This document shows positions 1-12,117 of a stretch of 64,000 nt of DNA, piece by piece (the first letter of the stretch is position 1; the number at the start of each line of letters is the position of its first letter). The notes under the pieces were generated by a model. The model had not been told where the DNA came from. It made no database searches and was given only the letters and a program-made list of their open reading frames with translations. This stretch comes from Oopsacas minuta (taxonomy: Eukaryota; Porifera; Hexactinellida; Lyssacinosida; Leucopsacidae). A program made the position numbers and the translations under genes. The stretch is taken from the NCBI GenBank assembly GCA_024704765.1, contig JAKMXF010000244.1:177905-241904 (forward strand). Direction: 5' to 3'.

Positions 1-450
1 ATAACTTGAGGAGAGAATAAAAACCAAGATGTCGTAGCGCCGAAGGTGAACATTCTATCAAAGAATGGAAGAGTTTAACTCCTGCAAAGAGGTTTTCAGA
101 TTCACATCTACATTGTATTTCAGAAGACATCATCGATATGGAATAAACTTTATTCAGAGCAGAAGCAAGAATGATACGCGGAACTATTGATGTCGATCCA
201 GTTAGGTGGTGGGTTAGATATCCTTCAAAGTTTCCGATGATGTCTCAACTCACTATGATATATTTTTTGGCTTCAACATCGACCACTGGTGAAGAACGAT
301 TGTTCAATGTAGCGGGTCGTATCTGCCACACGCATTGCTCTATATTGAACCCTGATATTATTTCGCTACTGGTAATTCTAAAATATAGAATGAATGCCGA
401 AAAGCGTGAGGTTGCTTCAGTTGCTAAAGATGTTAAGAACCCGATGTAAT
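1..450 (+). pseudogene. hAT transposase, C-terminal dimerisation fragment
   Basis: The frame from 171 to 449 holds the hAT C-terminal dimerisation signature: DPVRWWVRYPSKFPMMSQL, then a helix ending in TTGEERLFNVAGRI and a final LNPDIISLLVILKYRM. In the family this is the WW followed by the Ser-x-x-Glu-Arg-x-Phe motif that holds the dimer together; here Thr-Gly-Glu-Glu-Arg-Leu-Phe keeps it. The catalytic and DNA-binding parts are missing or lie left of the window, and the bases before 171 are broken by stops. The protein ends at 449 after a lysine-rich tail. It is an inactive relic; no terminal repeat could be assigned. Confidence 0.85.
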
Positions 451-709
451 TTATAGACTTCCAGGAAATAGTCTTAGATTTAGTTCTTACAGCTTATATC
501 TACTCATCCTACGTCAATTCCCTCTACTATTATATACCCACACATTTCAAAGTGCCTCTATAATTATTCAGTCTTATATTTTAATATATCACTATAGTTA
601 ATTTTCAGTAACATTATATTTTCATATTCCTATGTATAACCTTATATATTTGATATCTTTCAATACAAATACATTATACAGTCGTTAAAACGAAGCGCTA
701 GGGGCACCA

Positions 710-785
710 GCAGCCGTATTCACTAAGAAGATCAATCATAAATAAGCTCGATCTTAAGTCATAAGATCTTAGTGAACACGGCCGC
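710..785. repeat. short palindromic repeat, MITE-like
   Basis: The arms cagccgtattcacta (711-725) and tagtgaacacggccg (770-784) are reverse complements with two mismatches. Around 44 bases lie between, themselves partly self-complementary (gatc and aagatc). It can fold into a hairpin and looks like a tiny non-autonomous element. The family is unknown. Confidence 0.5.
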
Positions 786-1206
786 AGTTTCATTCGTTAT
801 AAGCAGTATTTCATTAAAAGCGAAGTAAAGCAATTTCCATGAAGTATTAAGGCGCAAAGAGTCAATTCGTTATAACTGTTAACCAATAGAAAGTAAAAAT
901 GAACTCAGAATTATTCCATACAATCCATATCACTCTGGATATTTGAATATACATTATAATCAAATGGAATGCGCGGAAAATTTGTCCCAAGGAATATTTA
1001 TCCCCGGAATTTCGGCCATGCTTGAAACATTCCAGTAGCCTCAAAAAACAACCCTGAACGCTCCAGTATATAGTTGTTGTTCTATAAATACAATAAAAAC
1101 ACTTGCAACTCATTTTCAATAAAATCCTAAACACTCCAGTATGGAGTGGTTATTGGATGAAAATTCTGAGCAACAAAGTTCCGCTTACCACCAATATGAT
1201 TTATAA

Positions 1207-1600
1207 ATTGAAATGCAATTTAAATCTAAAATCAAACTAGATTTTTGATTTGATTCGCAAAATAAAGGCAAAATCTAAGAGATTTTAGATTGATTTTGAA
1301 AGATCAAAATAACGTTAAAGTGATTTTATAAATTGATTTGCAAATTAAATCAAAACTCAAAATTATCGTTTTTCATTAAACAAAAATCAAAAATACAATC
1401 GATTTTGGATTGATTTAGAAAAATCAAAATAGAATCAAAATGAATTTTTATTTGATTTGAAGATTCAAAAATCAAATCATATGATTGAATTATAATGTTG
1501 TATTAAAACTAAATGATTTTGAATTATCTCATTACAGGCTGTTAAATATAATCAGTTTTTACTGATTTTGATTTAAAATCAAATCATTGATTTAGGATAT
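1207..1600. repeat. cryptic AAATC/GATTT-rich tract
   Basis: About 390 bases are built of short blocks such as gattttgatttg, aaatcaaaatc and tagattgatttt, on both strands and without a fixed period. It is a decayed simple repeat, not a coding sequence: all frames are full of stops. Confidence 0.6.
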
Positions 1601-3079
1601 AGCCTGCTCGGGAGGCGTGTAGTGAAATATTTTGGCCTTTTCCCTTCCAAACAATATATCTATGTAAAAGTTTTATTGGGTGATCAAAATATTGGGGATT
1701 CGATGAGTCTATGTTTCTAGGATTAGGAGACCGCAATCGAATTGAATTTCTGTTTTTCAAAAGATATGAGTCCTCAGCGAGGGAATCAAAGAGTCAAAGA
1801 TAGGTAAACAAGGGATATATTTGACGCGCGAGTCACGCCTTTGGGACAATTCTGTATGAATTAAGCAAATCTGATAAATTAACTTTTTGGGAAAGTAAGT
1901 TTCTGGGAATTTCGCATAGTAAACAGATAGCGCTAGAGAAGGTGAAAAATCAACTAAATCCAATCATTAAGTACGATCACATATAAGAAACATTTCATGG
2001 AAGTGCAATTCTGTTTTGGAAGAATAATTTTGATAATTTTCAGTTGAAGAAATGATTGATGTGTCAACTCTAGTTATGTGGTCAAAGATTCAGGCTGCTG
2101 AATACTAAAGTATTCATTCGTAAGAGTGATTCGATTAGGGCAGAACAGCCAGGCGTGCTTCAGCGTCATACAAAGTATTATTCAAAACTAGGGTGTAGAA
2201 GAAGCTGAGAAAAACAAACGTGTATATTTTTGCTGTGCTCAAATACATACAATTATGAATTGTCAAAAACACAAAGGAGCTCTTTATCGATGATGAAATT
2301 AATACATTTGTGATGTAAATAATACATTTGTGAGGCAAAAAAACTTTGCACTTTGTGTTTAGATTGATATCCGGAACAATTTCACTACACTCCTACATTA
2401 CAAATCTGAGGTGATATAGTTCTAAATGAATTTCAACTCAGGGTCCTAGCTCCTAGAAACAGTATGGATCGGCTATGATATAAATTGAGTTGATTATAAC
2501 ATTATATGTTGTCAAATTAAGGAAAGAAATAGGACCTATTTCTGAAGTCTAGATTTCCAAGTGTTATCATTAATGAAACGATTGATATTTCTGTAAAGAA
2601 CAGCTAACCTTAGTCATTCTTTATGTGCCTTGTATGTCATGAAAATTTCATAATATTCGAAGAAACCGCTGAAACTACAGGAGAGACTGATATCGAAGGG
2701 TATTTTCATGATAAATATCAAATTTGTTTTGGAACAATTTGCAAGTTCCAGAGTTATAGTTACAACGATGGGTACCACAGTTTTGCAAAAAGTAACGATA
2801 AATTTGACATTTCATAAATGTTATGGTCAAACGTCTTGGAAAGATGTAGTATTTATCAGATTTACCATACTCTGAAAATACATTTCGATACCAAATCAAA
2901 CCAAGAATATTGCGCTGCCACGAATCATAAATACCCCAGTATTGTATCAATCAAAATTGCGTTAGTAAGATTGCCTCATAATTCCGAAATAGATCGTATC
3001 AAAATGTATGATCAGGGTATGGGAAATCGCGTATATACTAAATGTTTTCAGTAAGATATGGTTTTATCATTAATGATTA

Positions 3080-3335
3080 GAAGTTACAGGTGGATATCAG
3101 CAAAAGTGTGGGATCACTAGTTGCAATTATAATTATTGAAAGTTCAAAAATTATAAACATTTGAAATTTTGCGTTAAAATATCTTTAGATCCCATTGAAA
3201 AATTGTGAAACCGGAAATGTATTTATTGAATCTTGATACATGAGTAAAAACTCGATAAATAATAAATAAATTTGGGGATATTGTCGGCATTTGCTAAGTA
3301 AGCAATCAGATGACGTCATTTCGGCTTGCAAATAT
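3080..3335 (+). repeat. short interspersed repeat, copy 1
   Basis: It contains gtggatatcagcaaaagtg near 3090 and, near 3307, the run caatcagatgacgtcatttc followed by ggcttg. The same signatures recur in the copy at 4210-4465 and, reversed, at 10830-10945. A further weak match in the opposite direction is near 45295. The family is unknown. Confidence 0.4.
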
Positions 3336-4209
3336 GTTGTAGGGATACATAATATGTATTGTTAAATAGAAATAACAAATATATTAGGGAAAAGGTGCTA
3401 ACATTGTCACTACTAATCGAGATCCCTGTTAGGAGGATGACAATTGTGTGAACCCCAAAAACTCATCACCTACAATATTTCAAGTATGCAAATATGACCT
3501 TTGTACATACATCATAACTATAGTTGAACTCGGAAAGACATACCCCTCAGAAAACGAAATTATCGCGTCTTATAATAATATTATTCCATGATATTAGTAA
3601 AATAATTGATAAACCGTTGAGAAGAAAATTACAGACGAACCGAGAGTACGTCTTAAGCCGAGTACGCATATACCGAGTTCCACTGTGTAGACATTTAATA
3701 GATATAACATGGATTACATCAAGTCAATTAAATTTGGTAGGAGTTCGTAATCTTAAAATCCACTGATTATAGCAAATTGGTTTGCCTGGAATATATGTAT
3801 TATCGCTAGATAATATTAACCACAGGCCATATCATCCAACAATCCCAGTCTGCAATGACGTTATCTATTTGGCTCAAAGCGAAATATGTTGCTACACATC
3901 TCCCAATTTTACAGCTATGATTAATTATCACTACTGCGTCTTCGATTTCAAGATTAATATCCAATGATCTAAATATGTCTAAACATTTTATAGAAAATCT
4001 ACTTATAGTTCGAGTGTTGCCAGAGCGACATCAGTCCAGCCAATATGTACTACATAATCAACTAACAATGCCTTTCTAATACTATTTGATAAGAAACTCT
4101 AAAATCTTGCGAGTAATCTTGAGGTGACAAATATATAGTATCAAATTATATTTTAATTGTACAGAGAGATGGCTATGGAACACTTTTTCGAAGTACTGAT
4201 ATGACTGAA

Positions 4210-4465
4210 ACTCTCGTGACAACAGAGTTATAAGTGGATATTGGCAAAATGTGATATGAATGGTATCTAATGTAACTAAATAATGTTACAACTATAACAT
4301 TTACAAATTAGATAATTTATGTTTAAACATCATTAAATCACTTGATAATATTATTGAATCAGAAAAATTATGCATTTCATCAACATACTGCCTTTTAAAC
4401 CAACCTGATGACGTTATATCAAACTGAGAATAGTTTGATGATATAGCTAAGTTGATTGGTATCTA
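4210..4465 (+). repeat. short interspersed repeat, copy 2
   Basis: It starts with a variant of the same opening (gtggatattggcaaaatgtg) and ends with ctgatgacg and then a 24-base run at about 4425-4448, starting gagaatagtttgatgatata, that is present exactly, reversed, at about 10874-10897. Confidence 0.45.
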
Positions 4466-5367
4466 TCAGTAGCAAATTTATTCGAGTCTAAATGTACCAA
4501 TTCGATACCATAGGGAACATTATGATTGCCACAAAGTATCCTCGACTAGAAGCACAATCTACGAAGAATAGACTATCATGGTATGTGATCAAGGATAAAT
4601 TCCAGTCTATAAATTTGATAGAAAATTCATATATTCTCGATCATATATAGTATGTACATTTTGGCTCGAATAAATGCTCTAATATTGTGAATAATTAACA
4701 ATATCTATATCATTGCAGTACCTACATACTAATTAGGTTTAGTATTATTCTAGAACATTCTATACAAAGTTAGCTGGTATAAATAGCGGTGTAAATAGAC
4801 TAGTACTGTGGTTAGCATTGTCTCGAATTCATTATTATTTAGTAATATCTATATTATTAGACTAGCGACAAAGACAGGGTATTAAATGGCAACCCGTGAT
4901 GAAAATATATTATTCAAAAGAGTTTCGTAATCTAAAAAATCTGTGTCCAACCCGTAAATTTCGTAGGATCCGAAGTTTTTGACTGAGATCACGGTTTCAG
5001 AGACGCGTGTATGATGCGCAGTTACAATACAATTCAACTTGGAATATTATTGATCAACTAAACACTAATTACTTATTCATATATCATGTATCACAAAATC
5101 AAAATATCGAACAATTGTATGATTATGTGGATCGAATTTACATTCAACGATCATCGCTAAATTGCGGGGTTCCGGAATATTGAGGTTGTTTTCGATCCAA
5201 AACTATACATGAACAGAAAGAATGTCGCTTTAGGGAAATTCCGAATTACACAGGTGTTAGATTACGGAGGTTTATCGTATGTATATTTCTCATATTAAGT
5301 TTAGATTAAGGATAAAATTCATAGATAATATCACTAACAGTATTGTGAAATAGATTGATATACTTAT

Positions 5368-5526
5368 TTCACGCAAAATTTGTCGGGGACAATCAACAGT
5401 AAGGGGGGACCATCGACGACTGTTCCGGATGGTCCGGCCGGATCAGTTACAACGGGAGTGACAGCACATGAAAATGGCTGATACTGCATCAGGACCTTTT
5501 TCGAGATTGACCAACTTCTAGAATCA
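5368..5526 (-). other. possible further exon or unrelated GC-rich open stretch
   Basis: A stretch of about 160 bases is much richer in G and C than its surroundings. It is open on the minus strand in the phase needed after the last UBR4 exon: an acceptor-like ttctag would join CG to A (arginine) and then SWSISKKVLMQYQPFSCAV, followed by a proline- and valine-rich run ending in a stop. The sequence does not resemble what I recall of UBR4 at this point. The plus strand is also open here. It could be an alternative terminal exon, a lineage-specific exon or chance. Confidence 0.2.
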
Positions 5527-6079
5527 ATTCTTATTGTATGTAGAAGGAATTTCATACATTTTATGTTTCATGCATTTATTAAAAACTGCAAACTGTTTTG
5601 TTCAACAGCTCAACTATTACGATTACCGAGGGGTAAGAGAATTTTACAAACAGCTGCAATCCATCGTCTCATCTGTAACTCCAGAACTATCTAACTTGAT
5701 CAGGAATAGTTTTGATATAGTGTATAAAATATATGGAATATATTTCGTAATCCAACTTATAAATCAAAGAAGAATGATTTTTGTTTTATAGTGTTTAAAA
5801 TTGGAGCATTTCTTCCAACATATCATCCTATTAGGTGATAACATGATGTCTTCTAGGCCTGAAAATATTTTATAGATGTGGAATATGTGCTCATTACCTC
5901 ATTTTTGTGAAACTTGATAATAGCGTCAGTATATTGCTAATTTAATGAGTTATTTGTACTTTAATCAATAGAACTGAAACATAGGCTACGTGTAAAGATG
6001 TCTGGATTCATCATTAACAGGTGGAATACTTAAACAACTTATAACGGAATAAGCATGAATTTTCACAATAAATACTGAC

Positions 6080-6279
6080 CGTAATCTCTTCTCCCAAAAA
6101 CAATCGTCATATTCCATTGCAGACTTTAGTAGACGGATCTCGTGATGTACAGCAAGACCAAAATTTGGATGAGAATGATGATGGATAATTATGTAAGCAA
6201 GTCGATGCCTTAGCCAATCCATAAGCTGTTCAGCAGCACTGAGATTATGTTGATTAAGTGAAAGAATCAAATCCCTAAC
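6080..6279 (-). CDS. UBR4: UBR4-like E3 ubiquitin ligase, internal exon in the armadillo-like region
   Basis: Fourth UBR4 exon. The acceptor is ctaactatag and the donor is CG followed by GTCAGT. The 200 bases give 66 codons plus two bases. The translation begins VRDLILSLNQHNLSAAEQLM and ends with MEYDDCFWEKRLR. In known UBR4 the same place reads VRQLMCLLTRDNPEATQQM and SKEDSCWELRLR, with the same spacing between. The frame stays open for 31 codons past the donor, so a longer exon is possible, but that extension does not resemble the family and the GT donor is good. The following exon should complete a CGN arginine codon; it was not identified with confidence in the left 6 kb. Confidence 0.9.
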
Positions 6280-9200
6280 CTATAGTTAGATGTTAAAAAG
6301 ATAAATAGAACGGGTAGTCATAAGTGAGTATCCAAACCGTATCTATGTATGCAATTCAAAATGGCAAGATAAATATTTTCTCAGATTATTGAAATTACGA
6401 AATAGGGAAATCAGAAGGACATATAGAACACATACATAAGTTTCTGCTAAATTGAAAGAATTGAGAGAAATAACTAATAATAGTGAAGCGCTTGTTATAT
6501 ATCCATGCAAACTAGCTAGCTTTGCTTTGCATTGCTAAGTATCAATGCTATGAGGATAGGCGAAGCACTTTCAACAGCGAAGATAAAGTGTAAATGAGAT
6601 AAATTCTTGAATGCTTTTGTTCACTAAGGGTACGGGAAAATTTAGCAAAAGTGTTAAATTTTATCAGAACAAAAGAAAAAATATTAAGAATTTACATCCA
6701 CACTCTGTACAAAAAGAATTACATTATTCATATATCCAGTAGCGATAATTTAGAAGCTTGGAAGCTTTCGAAATATCTTCGGCACTCCGCAATTCATTGA
6801 ATATACCATTATCAAAATTCTAGAGGCCTGCTAAAACAAAGTTATTCCCCAAGTGTGACGCACTAACTCCATGAGCTTAAAATTGGTCAGATTCGTAGTA
6901 ATGTGACAAATTACAAATAGCCGGATATCTGTGACAACATTCTTAAATTTCAATCTCAAGTTTATTGGCAAGACCGATAGCCAACCATGAGAATTTCATT
7001 AAATCCCAAAACCTGACGAATACGAAATGTTCAAAAGACAATCCATCAATTCGTTTGACGAAATCAAAAATATGACATACAAATGAATCCGAATTTCGTG
7101 TTATCAAATTTCTCATATGTGACTATATTATTTTATTTATCAATATAGAGTAAACATATAGTTAAAATATATATGTACTAATTCATTTTGCAACCTTACC
7201 AAATTCCAGGCACGAAGTGCAGATTTCCAGATTTTCACGCAAAATGCCATTTCATGCTGAAGACATCACATAAACTATGTGTAACGAGGTAAATGATAGA
7301 TATATAAATCTATCCAGTGATAGTAATGGGTTCATAAATATTGAAACACCAAGAAAGATAATTCCAACAAAAAAGATGCCATTTTAGTTCTCAAAAAATG
7401 AAAATACTAAACTCCTATCCTTGCTGGCATATCTAGCGAAATATTTAGGAGTTAATTACAGCCCATGATGGTATGATATATGAGCGCGTACTAAATAAAC
7501 CACAAAAAATATGTACTACCATTATGTAACATTAATATTTATAGATCTGATATTTTTGTCAAGGAGATTATGGAATGCTAGCCTGATACGAATTTCGCAT
7601 TTCCGAAATGTGGTATAGATTTCTTTATGATGTTCATCGCAAAAGAAAATGAAATGTATAAATTAGGCAAATATTTTGCCTAAACACACCCGCCGTATTA
7701 ATTAAGTAGTTAAGCAATAAGTTGTAAATAAGTTCGAAATTCAATAGGTTTGAGCTTAAGTACTATGTTTCATACATCATAAAGTGGAGAAAGATTGAAA
7801 ATAGGCAGGCATCATGAAATAGAATAATAGGCGAGAAAAGGTAAAGGAGCATCATTAAATACAAAATTATATATCCAAGCAGTAAAGGGTTTTTGCAGTC
7901 TAAAAAGTCAATTGAACAAAGTGCTCACATATGTTAAATATCCAGCAGCCAAGAATTCAAACAACAATAGTACCGCATTTTCGATTCTCACTATCTTTTA
8001 AGTTGGGAACAAGTGGCAGAAGGTGTCAATGAACATTTCGAATGTGAAAAATAGGAATCTAAATTCAAAATTGCAATACAGTTGAATCGGGCTATCTAGA
8101 TACTGGATCTTTTGTACCATCGGGCTTTTGTCAATTTTCAAACAATTCAATATCAAATTTGCAAAGTTTTTCGATAGTTACTTCGAATCCGTGCAATATA
8201 CTTATCAATTAAAATTAGATTATCTCATATGATAGGAAAATCCAACGGCATATACTTATTGCAAGTGTAAGATACTGTCTTTAATGGGTGTTTAGGAGTC
8301 AATATGAAAATCATTTGAGTTCCCTAAACTGCCTCACAATTAGTGGAAGAGTCGGAAATGCAGTCGATCATTGCAAAATTTATGATCACATATGATGAGG
8401 AGTACAAACATTAAGTGTAAATATATCGAGAAGCATTGCTCTAAACAATACATATATTCATACTGGGCTAAACAATACTTAGAATTCAATTAAGCCATCA
8501 GAATTGTCCTATCCCAATTGAATATTTTGCAATTATCATAGGAAAATTAATTCGCCCATTATCTATTCAATGATGAATATGTTGCTATAAAATATAAAGG
8601 AAAGATTTCAGAGATTCACCCAAGACAAAGTTATAGAAATATTGGCGTCAAATAGATATTCAAAGTATAACATTAAATGAATATCTGAACATTCATATAT
8701 AATTGGATATTTGGAGGTGTTCTAATACTTTTGTTCGGTTAGTGAACTAATTTTCTAGTATAAAGGACCTACCAAAATCTTTTCATACAATTAGTTCTTA
8801 AATCCTTTTCTATAGCGAATATAAGCTCACTATTAAGCATTGAAGTCTTACATTAGAAAATGCATAAATTAATCCTTCAACGATCCATTTTACCATAGCA
8901 ATTCACTTGTTAGGTCGTTGCAGGACAAGCTGCGGTATAATCAACAGATTAACCATTATATTCAGCTTAAGAAACATTGCCTAACTTCCTTAACGACTTT
9001 CGATGGGTTCGGCATGGCACTAAGGGGATTAAGTTGAAAGAATAGCGGAATTATAAGAATAAATTATTCTTGGTCCATACAAATTTCACTTTGGGAAACG
9101 AAGTACGCTGAATCCGTGAAACTAAAACAGTGATCAAGAAACTTTGATATTATTCAGTTTTCCTATAATATAACGAGTAAAATATGCTTGGCACATATTG

Positions 9201-9588
9201 AATTGATATCTGATCACAAGCAATTTCAAGAAATCTTCAATATTTGCGCTTGAGAGAACATACTGAGTCAAATAAACTTATTACGGTACTCAAGAATGTT
9301 GAATCCGAATTTCGAATGTTGAACCTATCATAGATACCTAATAAAGCTGATGAATTAGGTACTGTTCGTATTATGTTCCAATATCTTTGCATAACCTTCA
9401 TAGATTATAAAAGATTGAATGAGCGCCAATGTAGTCATATATAGTTAAGAATTGAATATTTTACAAACGAGAAAATTGAAAATTCCAAGTATTTAGAAAT
9501 CTTAGAATAAAAGAACATTTTGAAAAGCATTAGTATAATTGCAAAGTAATTATGCAAACAAAATCAAGTCAAAGGAATCAAAACTTAC
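6280..9588 (-). other. UBR4: UBR4 intron, 3.3 kb
   Basis: Intron between the third and fourth recognised exons. Both ends are canonical. I see no open frame of note and no clear inverted-repeat element. It is ordinary AT-rich intron sequence. Confidence 0.85.
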
Positions 9589-9911
9589 ATCATTCTGCAT
9601 AGATGATGTCCCGATGCTGAGATTAGTATTACATAACTCTTTAAGAACTTGCAATTCAATTAAAGACACTTTGTGAGAAGCATTCTTTGCCAATTCTTTC
9701 AGAATCGAAATACAATGCTTTGTAGCAAGTGCTAGGCAACCATAGCATGTGCCAAATCCAGAAAAGAATCTGGAATTTTCTGAAGAAATCGAGTCTTTCT
9801 CAGACGTATTGGTACTCTGTGTTCGAATATATGAAATAGGAGTAGATCTTGGAGGAAAAGAAATATGCCTTCGGTCAAATGAAACTAGTTCTTCTCTTCC
9901 TGCAAGTACAC
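9589..9911 (-). CDS. UBR4: UBR4-like E3 ubiquitin ligase, internal exon with CYGC motif
   Basis: Third UBR4 exon. The acceptor is ttatttctag and the donor is GAT followed by GTAAGT. The 323 bases complete the split codon left by the previous exon (G plus GT, glycine) and add 107 codons. The join reads IIQ-G-VLAGREELVSFDRR, where known UBR4 has IIQ-K-VFASRKELLEYD. After a diverged serine-rich linker come CYGCLALATKHCISILKELA and LKELCNTNLSIGTSSMQND, which match the family's CYGC helix and the RELFDYNLRRG segment. An apparent signal peptide upstream of the exon (frame open from 9954) is intron translated by chance: the acceptor at 9912-9913 removes it. The exon ends in phase 0. Confidence 0.92.
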
Positions 9912-10829
9912 CTAGAAATAACACAATGAAGAAAATACTATCAGAGGTTAACAAGAAAAGAAGTTGGATTTATGAACCTATATAAACAAATGAGACATAT
10001 CTCCCAACATACCAATAAAATTACTGTCACTTGGAGGTCAGGACAACAAATTATGTAATTATCATTCGCAAGCTAAAGTCACTCAAATTACTACTTAAGT
10101 ATTAAAAATAGTAAGTGAAACCCAGGTAATCCGAATAGTAATAGTAGGTAAGTATACCAATTGAAGAACCATTGTAGGGACATGAGTTTGTGGAAATGAT
10201 GGAAAGAATTGTCGTCATCTCTTCGAATTCGCATTTACCTTGTTCATGTTCACTATTACTATAACATACTTTATGGAGAAATGTTTTCAGTACAAAAAAC
10301 AATAAAATTAGTGAAATAATAATATAAGAATATCTTCAAAGATGATCAAGGAAATTGATTAGATTTTAGCTAGATACACAATAATAGAATACTATGATTC
10401 AAGATATTAACCGAATACTGACGGTAAATGTCAGATATTATGACGTCCTAAGGTGCTAAATCTCGATTTTGGTACAGGAATTGGGAAATGAAAGTTGTAA
10501 AATTTTAGTATTCCTTTTCGTTCCAACGTACCACTTCGGCCGTGTTTGGTTAATTGGAGCCAAGCAAAAAGGCAATAAATTTAAAACAATAATCCTGCTT
10601 GAAGGCCAGGTCAGTGCTGCCAAGTGAGTTTAAGGAATTTCCATGAGATTAAGTGTAAATATTTACGGAGACCAAGAAGCCCTACTGGAGTATCATAAAT
10701 TTATCTCAAATTACTACTCAAAGGACTTAGTATTACACCAACAACAGCCTAACTGACTAAACCCTATTCACAAGACTTAAACATGGATTACTCCCAGTCT
10801 ATAAAAATAGCATGGCGATTCCAAATTTC

Positions 10830-10945
10830 TCGTTTATATTATAATTGGTACAGAACAGTTTGATATTGAATAGTTGATACTAGCTATATCATCAAACTAT
10901 TCTCAAGCCGAAATTACGTTATCTGATTGGCAAACAGGGAAAAAT
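10830..10945 (-). repeat. short interspersed repeat, copy 3
   Basis: On the minus strand it reads ccaatcagataacgtaattt, then cggcttgagaatagtttgat and onward, combining the end signatures of copies 1 and 2. The 24-base exact match with copy 2 is too long for chance. Its plus-strand neighbourhood (about 10537-11030) is also flanked by tgtttggtt and its inverse, so it could be part of a larger MITE. Confidence 0.45.
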
Positions 10946-12117
10946 GTTGTCAAACTTTCCATTTTTCAAGCTCTGTCAATCGAAAACTAGTCCGTTTTTC
11001 CAAAATTCACAGAAGGAAAACCAAACAGATTAAGTCATTTCGAAATGGAAGTAGTTGGATGACATGACTTGTGTAAATCATTAACTATCATTAATACCAA
11101 CAACTTATATCACTGAGAAACAAATTGCAAGTAATATTTAATAGACTTGTGAAATGTGACTTGTAAAAAAGTATCCTTAAGTAACTATTAGTGTAGGAGG
11201 TTTTAGGGAGTGAACAGGCTATATTTACGCAGGGTGTGCACAACAAACATTATTCTCTTTGAAACAGGATTTGCTAAGTACGTGCAAGGTATTGAAATTT
11301 GAAGACTTAGTAATCAAAGGGATGTAGGGAATTTAACAGAGAGATTTACTCTCAATTGTATTTGAATCAGGAAATAGCGAAAGCACAGAGTAAGCCTCTG
11401 AAAATTTTATAATAAAAAGTGAATTCCGCATCAGAGATTCCCATTAAGCAATAGATAATTGGGAAACAGTATAAAATCAATGTTGAAACCGCTCGAACCG
11501 AAAATCAGTATTCATGAATAGTAGCTTAACTGAATGCTGATAATATACTATTAAATTAGCCGAATACTATTGATAACATTCGGTTTGGGACGACCGAATA
11601 CCGATTACTGATATTCGGTTGGTAAGCGAATATTGAACTATTCTCAAGAAGTATTCGGTTGCAACACTGTTATGTATATAATTCCCCAAAATTGGAGTTT
11701 CATTGCGATTGAAGCATATTAGCGGCTAAAATATTTGGCTAACAAATTCATTCAATGCCTAACAAAATTCATGAAAAGTTAACCAAATTCATGAAATATA
11801 TAACAAAAAATGAAGAATAAGGCTTGGGAAAGGTAGAGTGATAGGTTTTCGAGAGTGAGTTGGGTACAGAAATTCAAAATTCGAGCATAGGTATGGAGAT
11901 TTTACATGGTTAGGGAGTACTGACCACATAATACAAGGGTTGTTCAATAAGTATTGTGACTAATGTATCGAATTCATATACTAGTTAATACAGCGCTAAG
12001 CCTAATATCAGATTACAAGCCTAACTTGATTGTCTAACTTCCATACAATACACTCTTTACTCTACTAGCATATTCTTCAGTATAAAGTTTATTTGTATAG
12101 GCTACTTTTTTCAACTA

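Larger units (their letters stand above)
450..5360. other. non-coding stretch
   Basis: No gene seen. It contains a small palindromic repeat at 710-785, a cryptic AAATC-rich tract at about 1207-1600 and two copies of a short dispersed repeat near 3100-3335 and 4210-4465. The remainder is AT-rich sequence without features I can support, presumably intron of the UBR4 gene or its flank. Confidence 0.6.

Noticed and set aside
9912-9954. Start codon and signal-peptide-like sequence in front of the 9.6-9.9 kb open frame (a secreted 134-residue protein).
   Set aside because: The hydrophobic stretch is mostly intron: a perfect acceptor at 9912-9913 and the UBR4 match starting exactly after it explain the frame better.
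10537-11030. A MITE bounded by tgtttggtt and its inverse.
   Set aside because: The shared tip is only about nine bases and no target duplication is clear; kept only as a remark under the short interspersed repeat.
11490-11665. A cluster of ccgaata/tattcgg words as a regulatory array.
   Set aside because: The words are short and irregularly spaced; most likely a decayed palindromic repeat, with nothing to support regulation.
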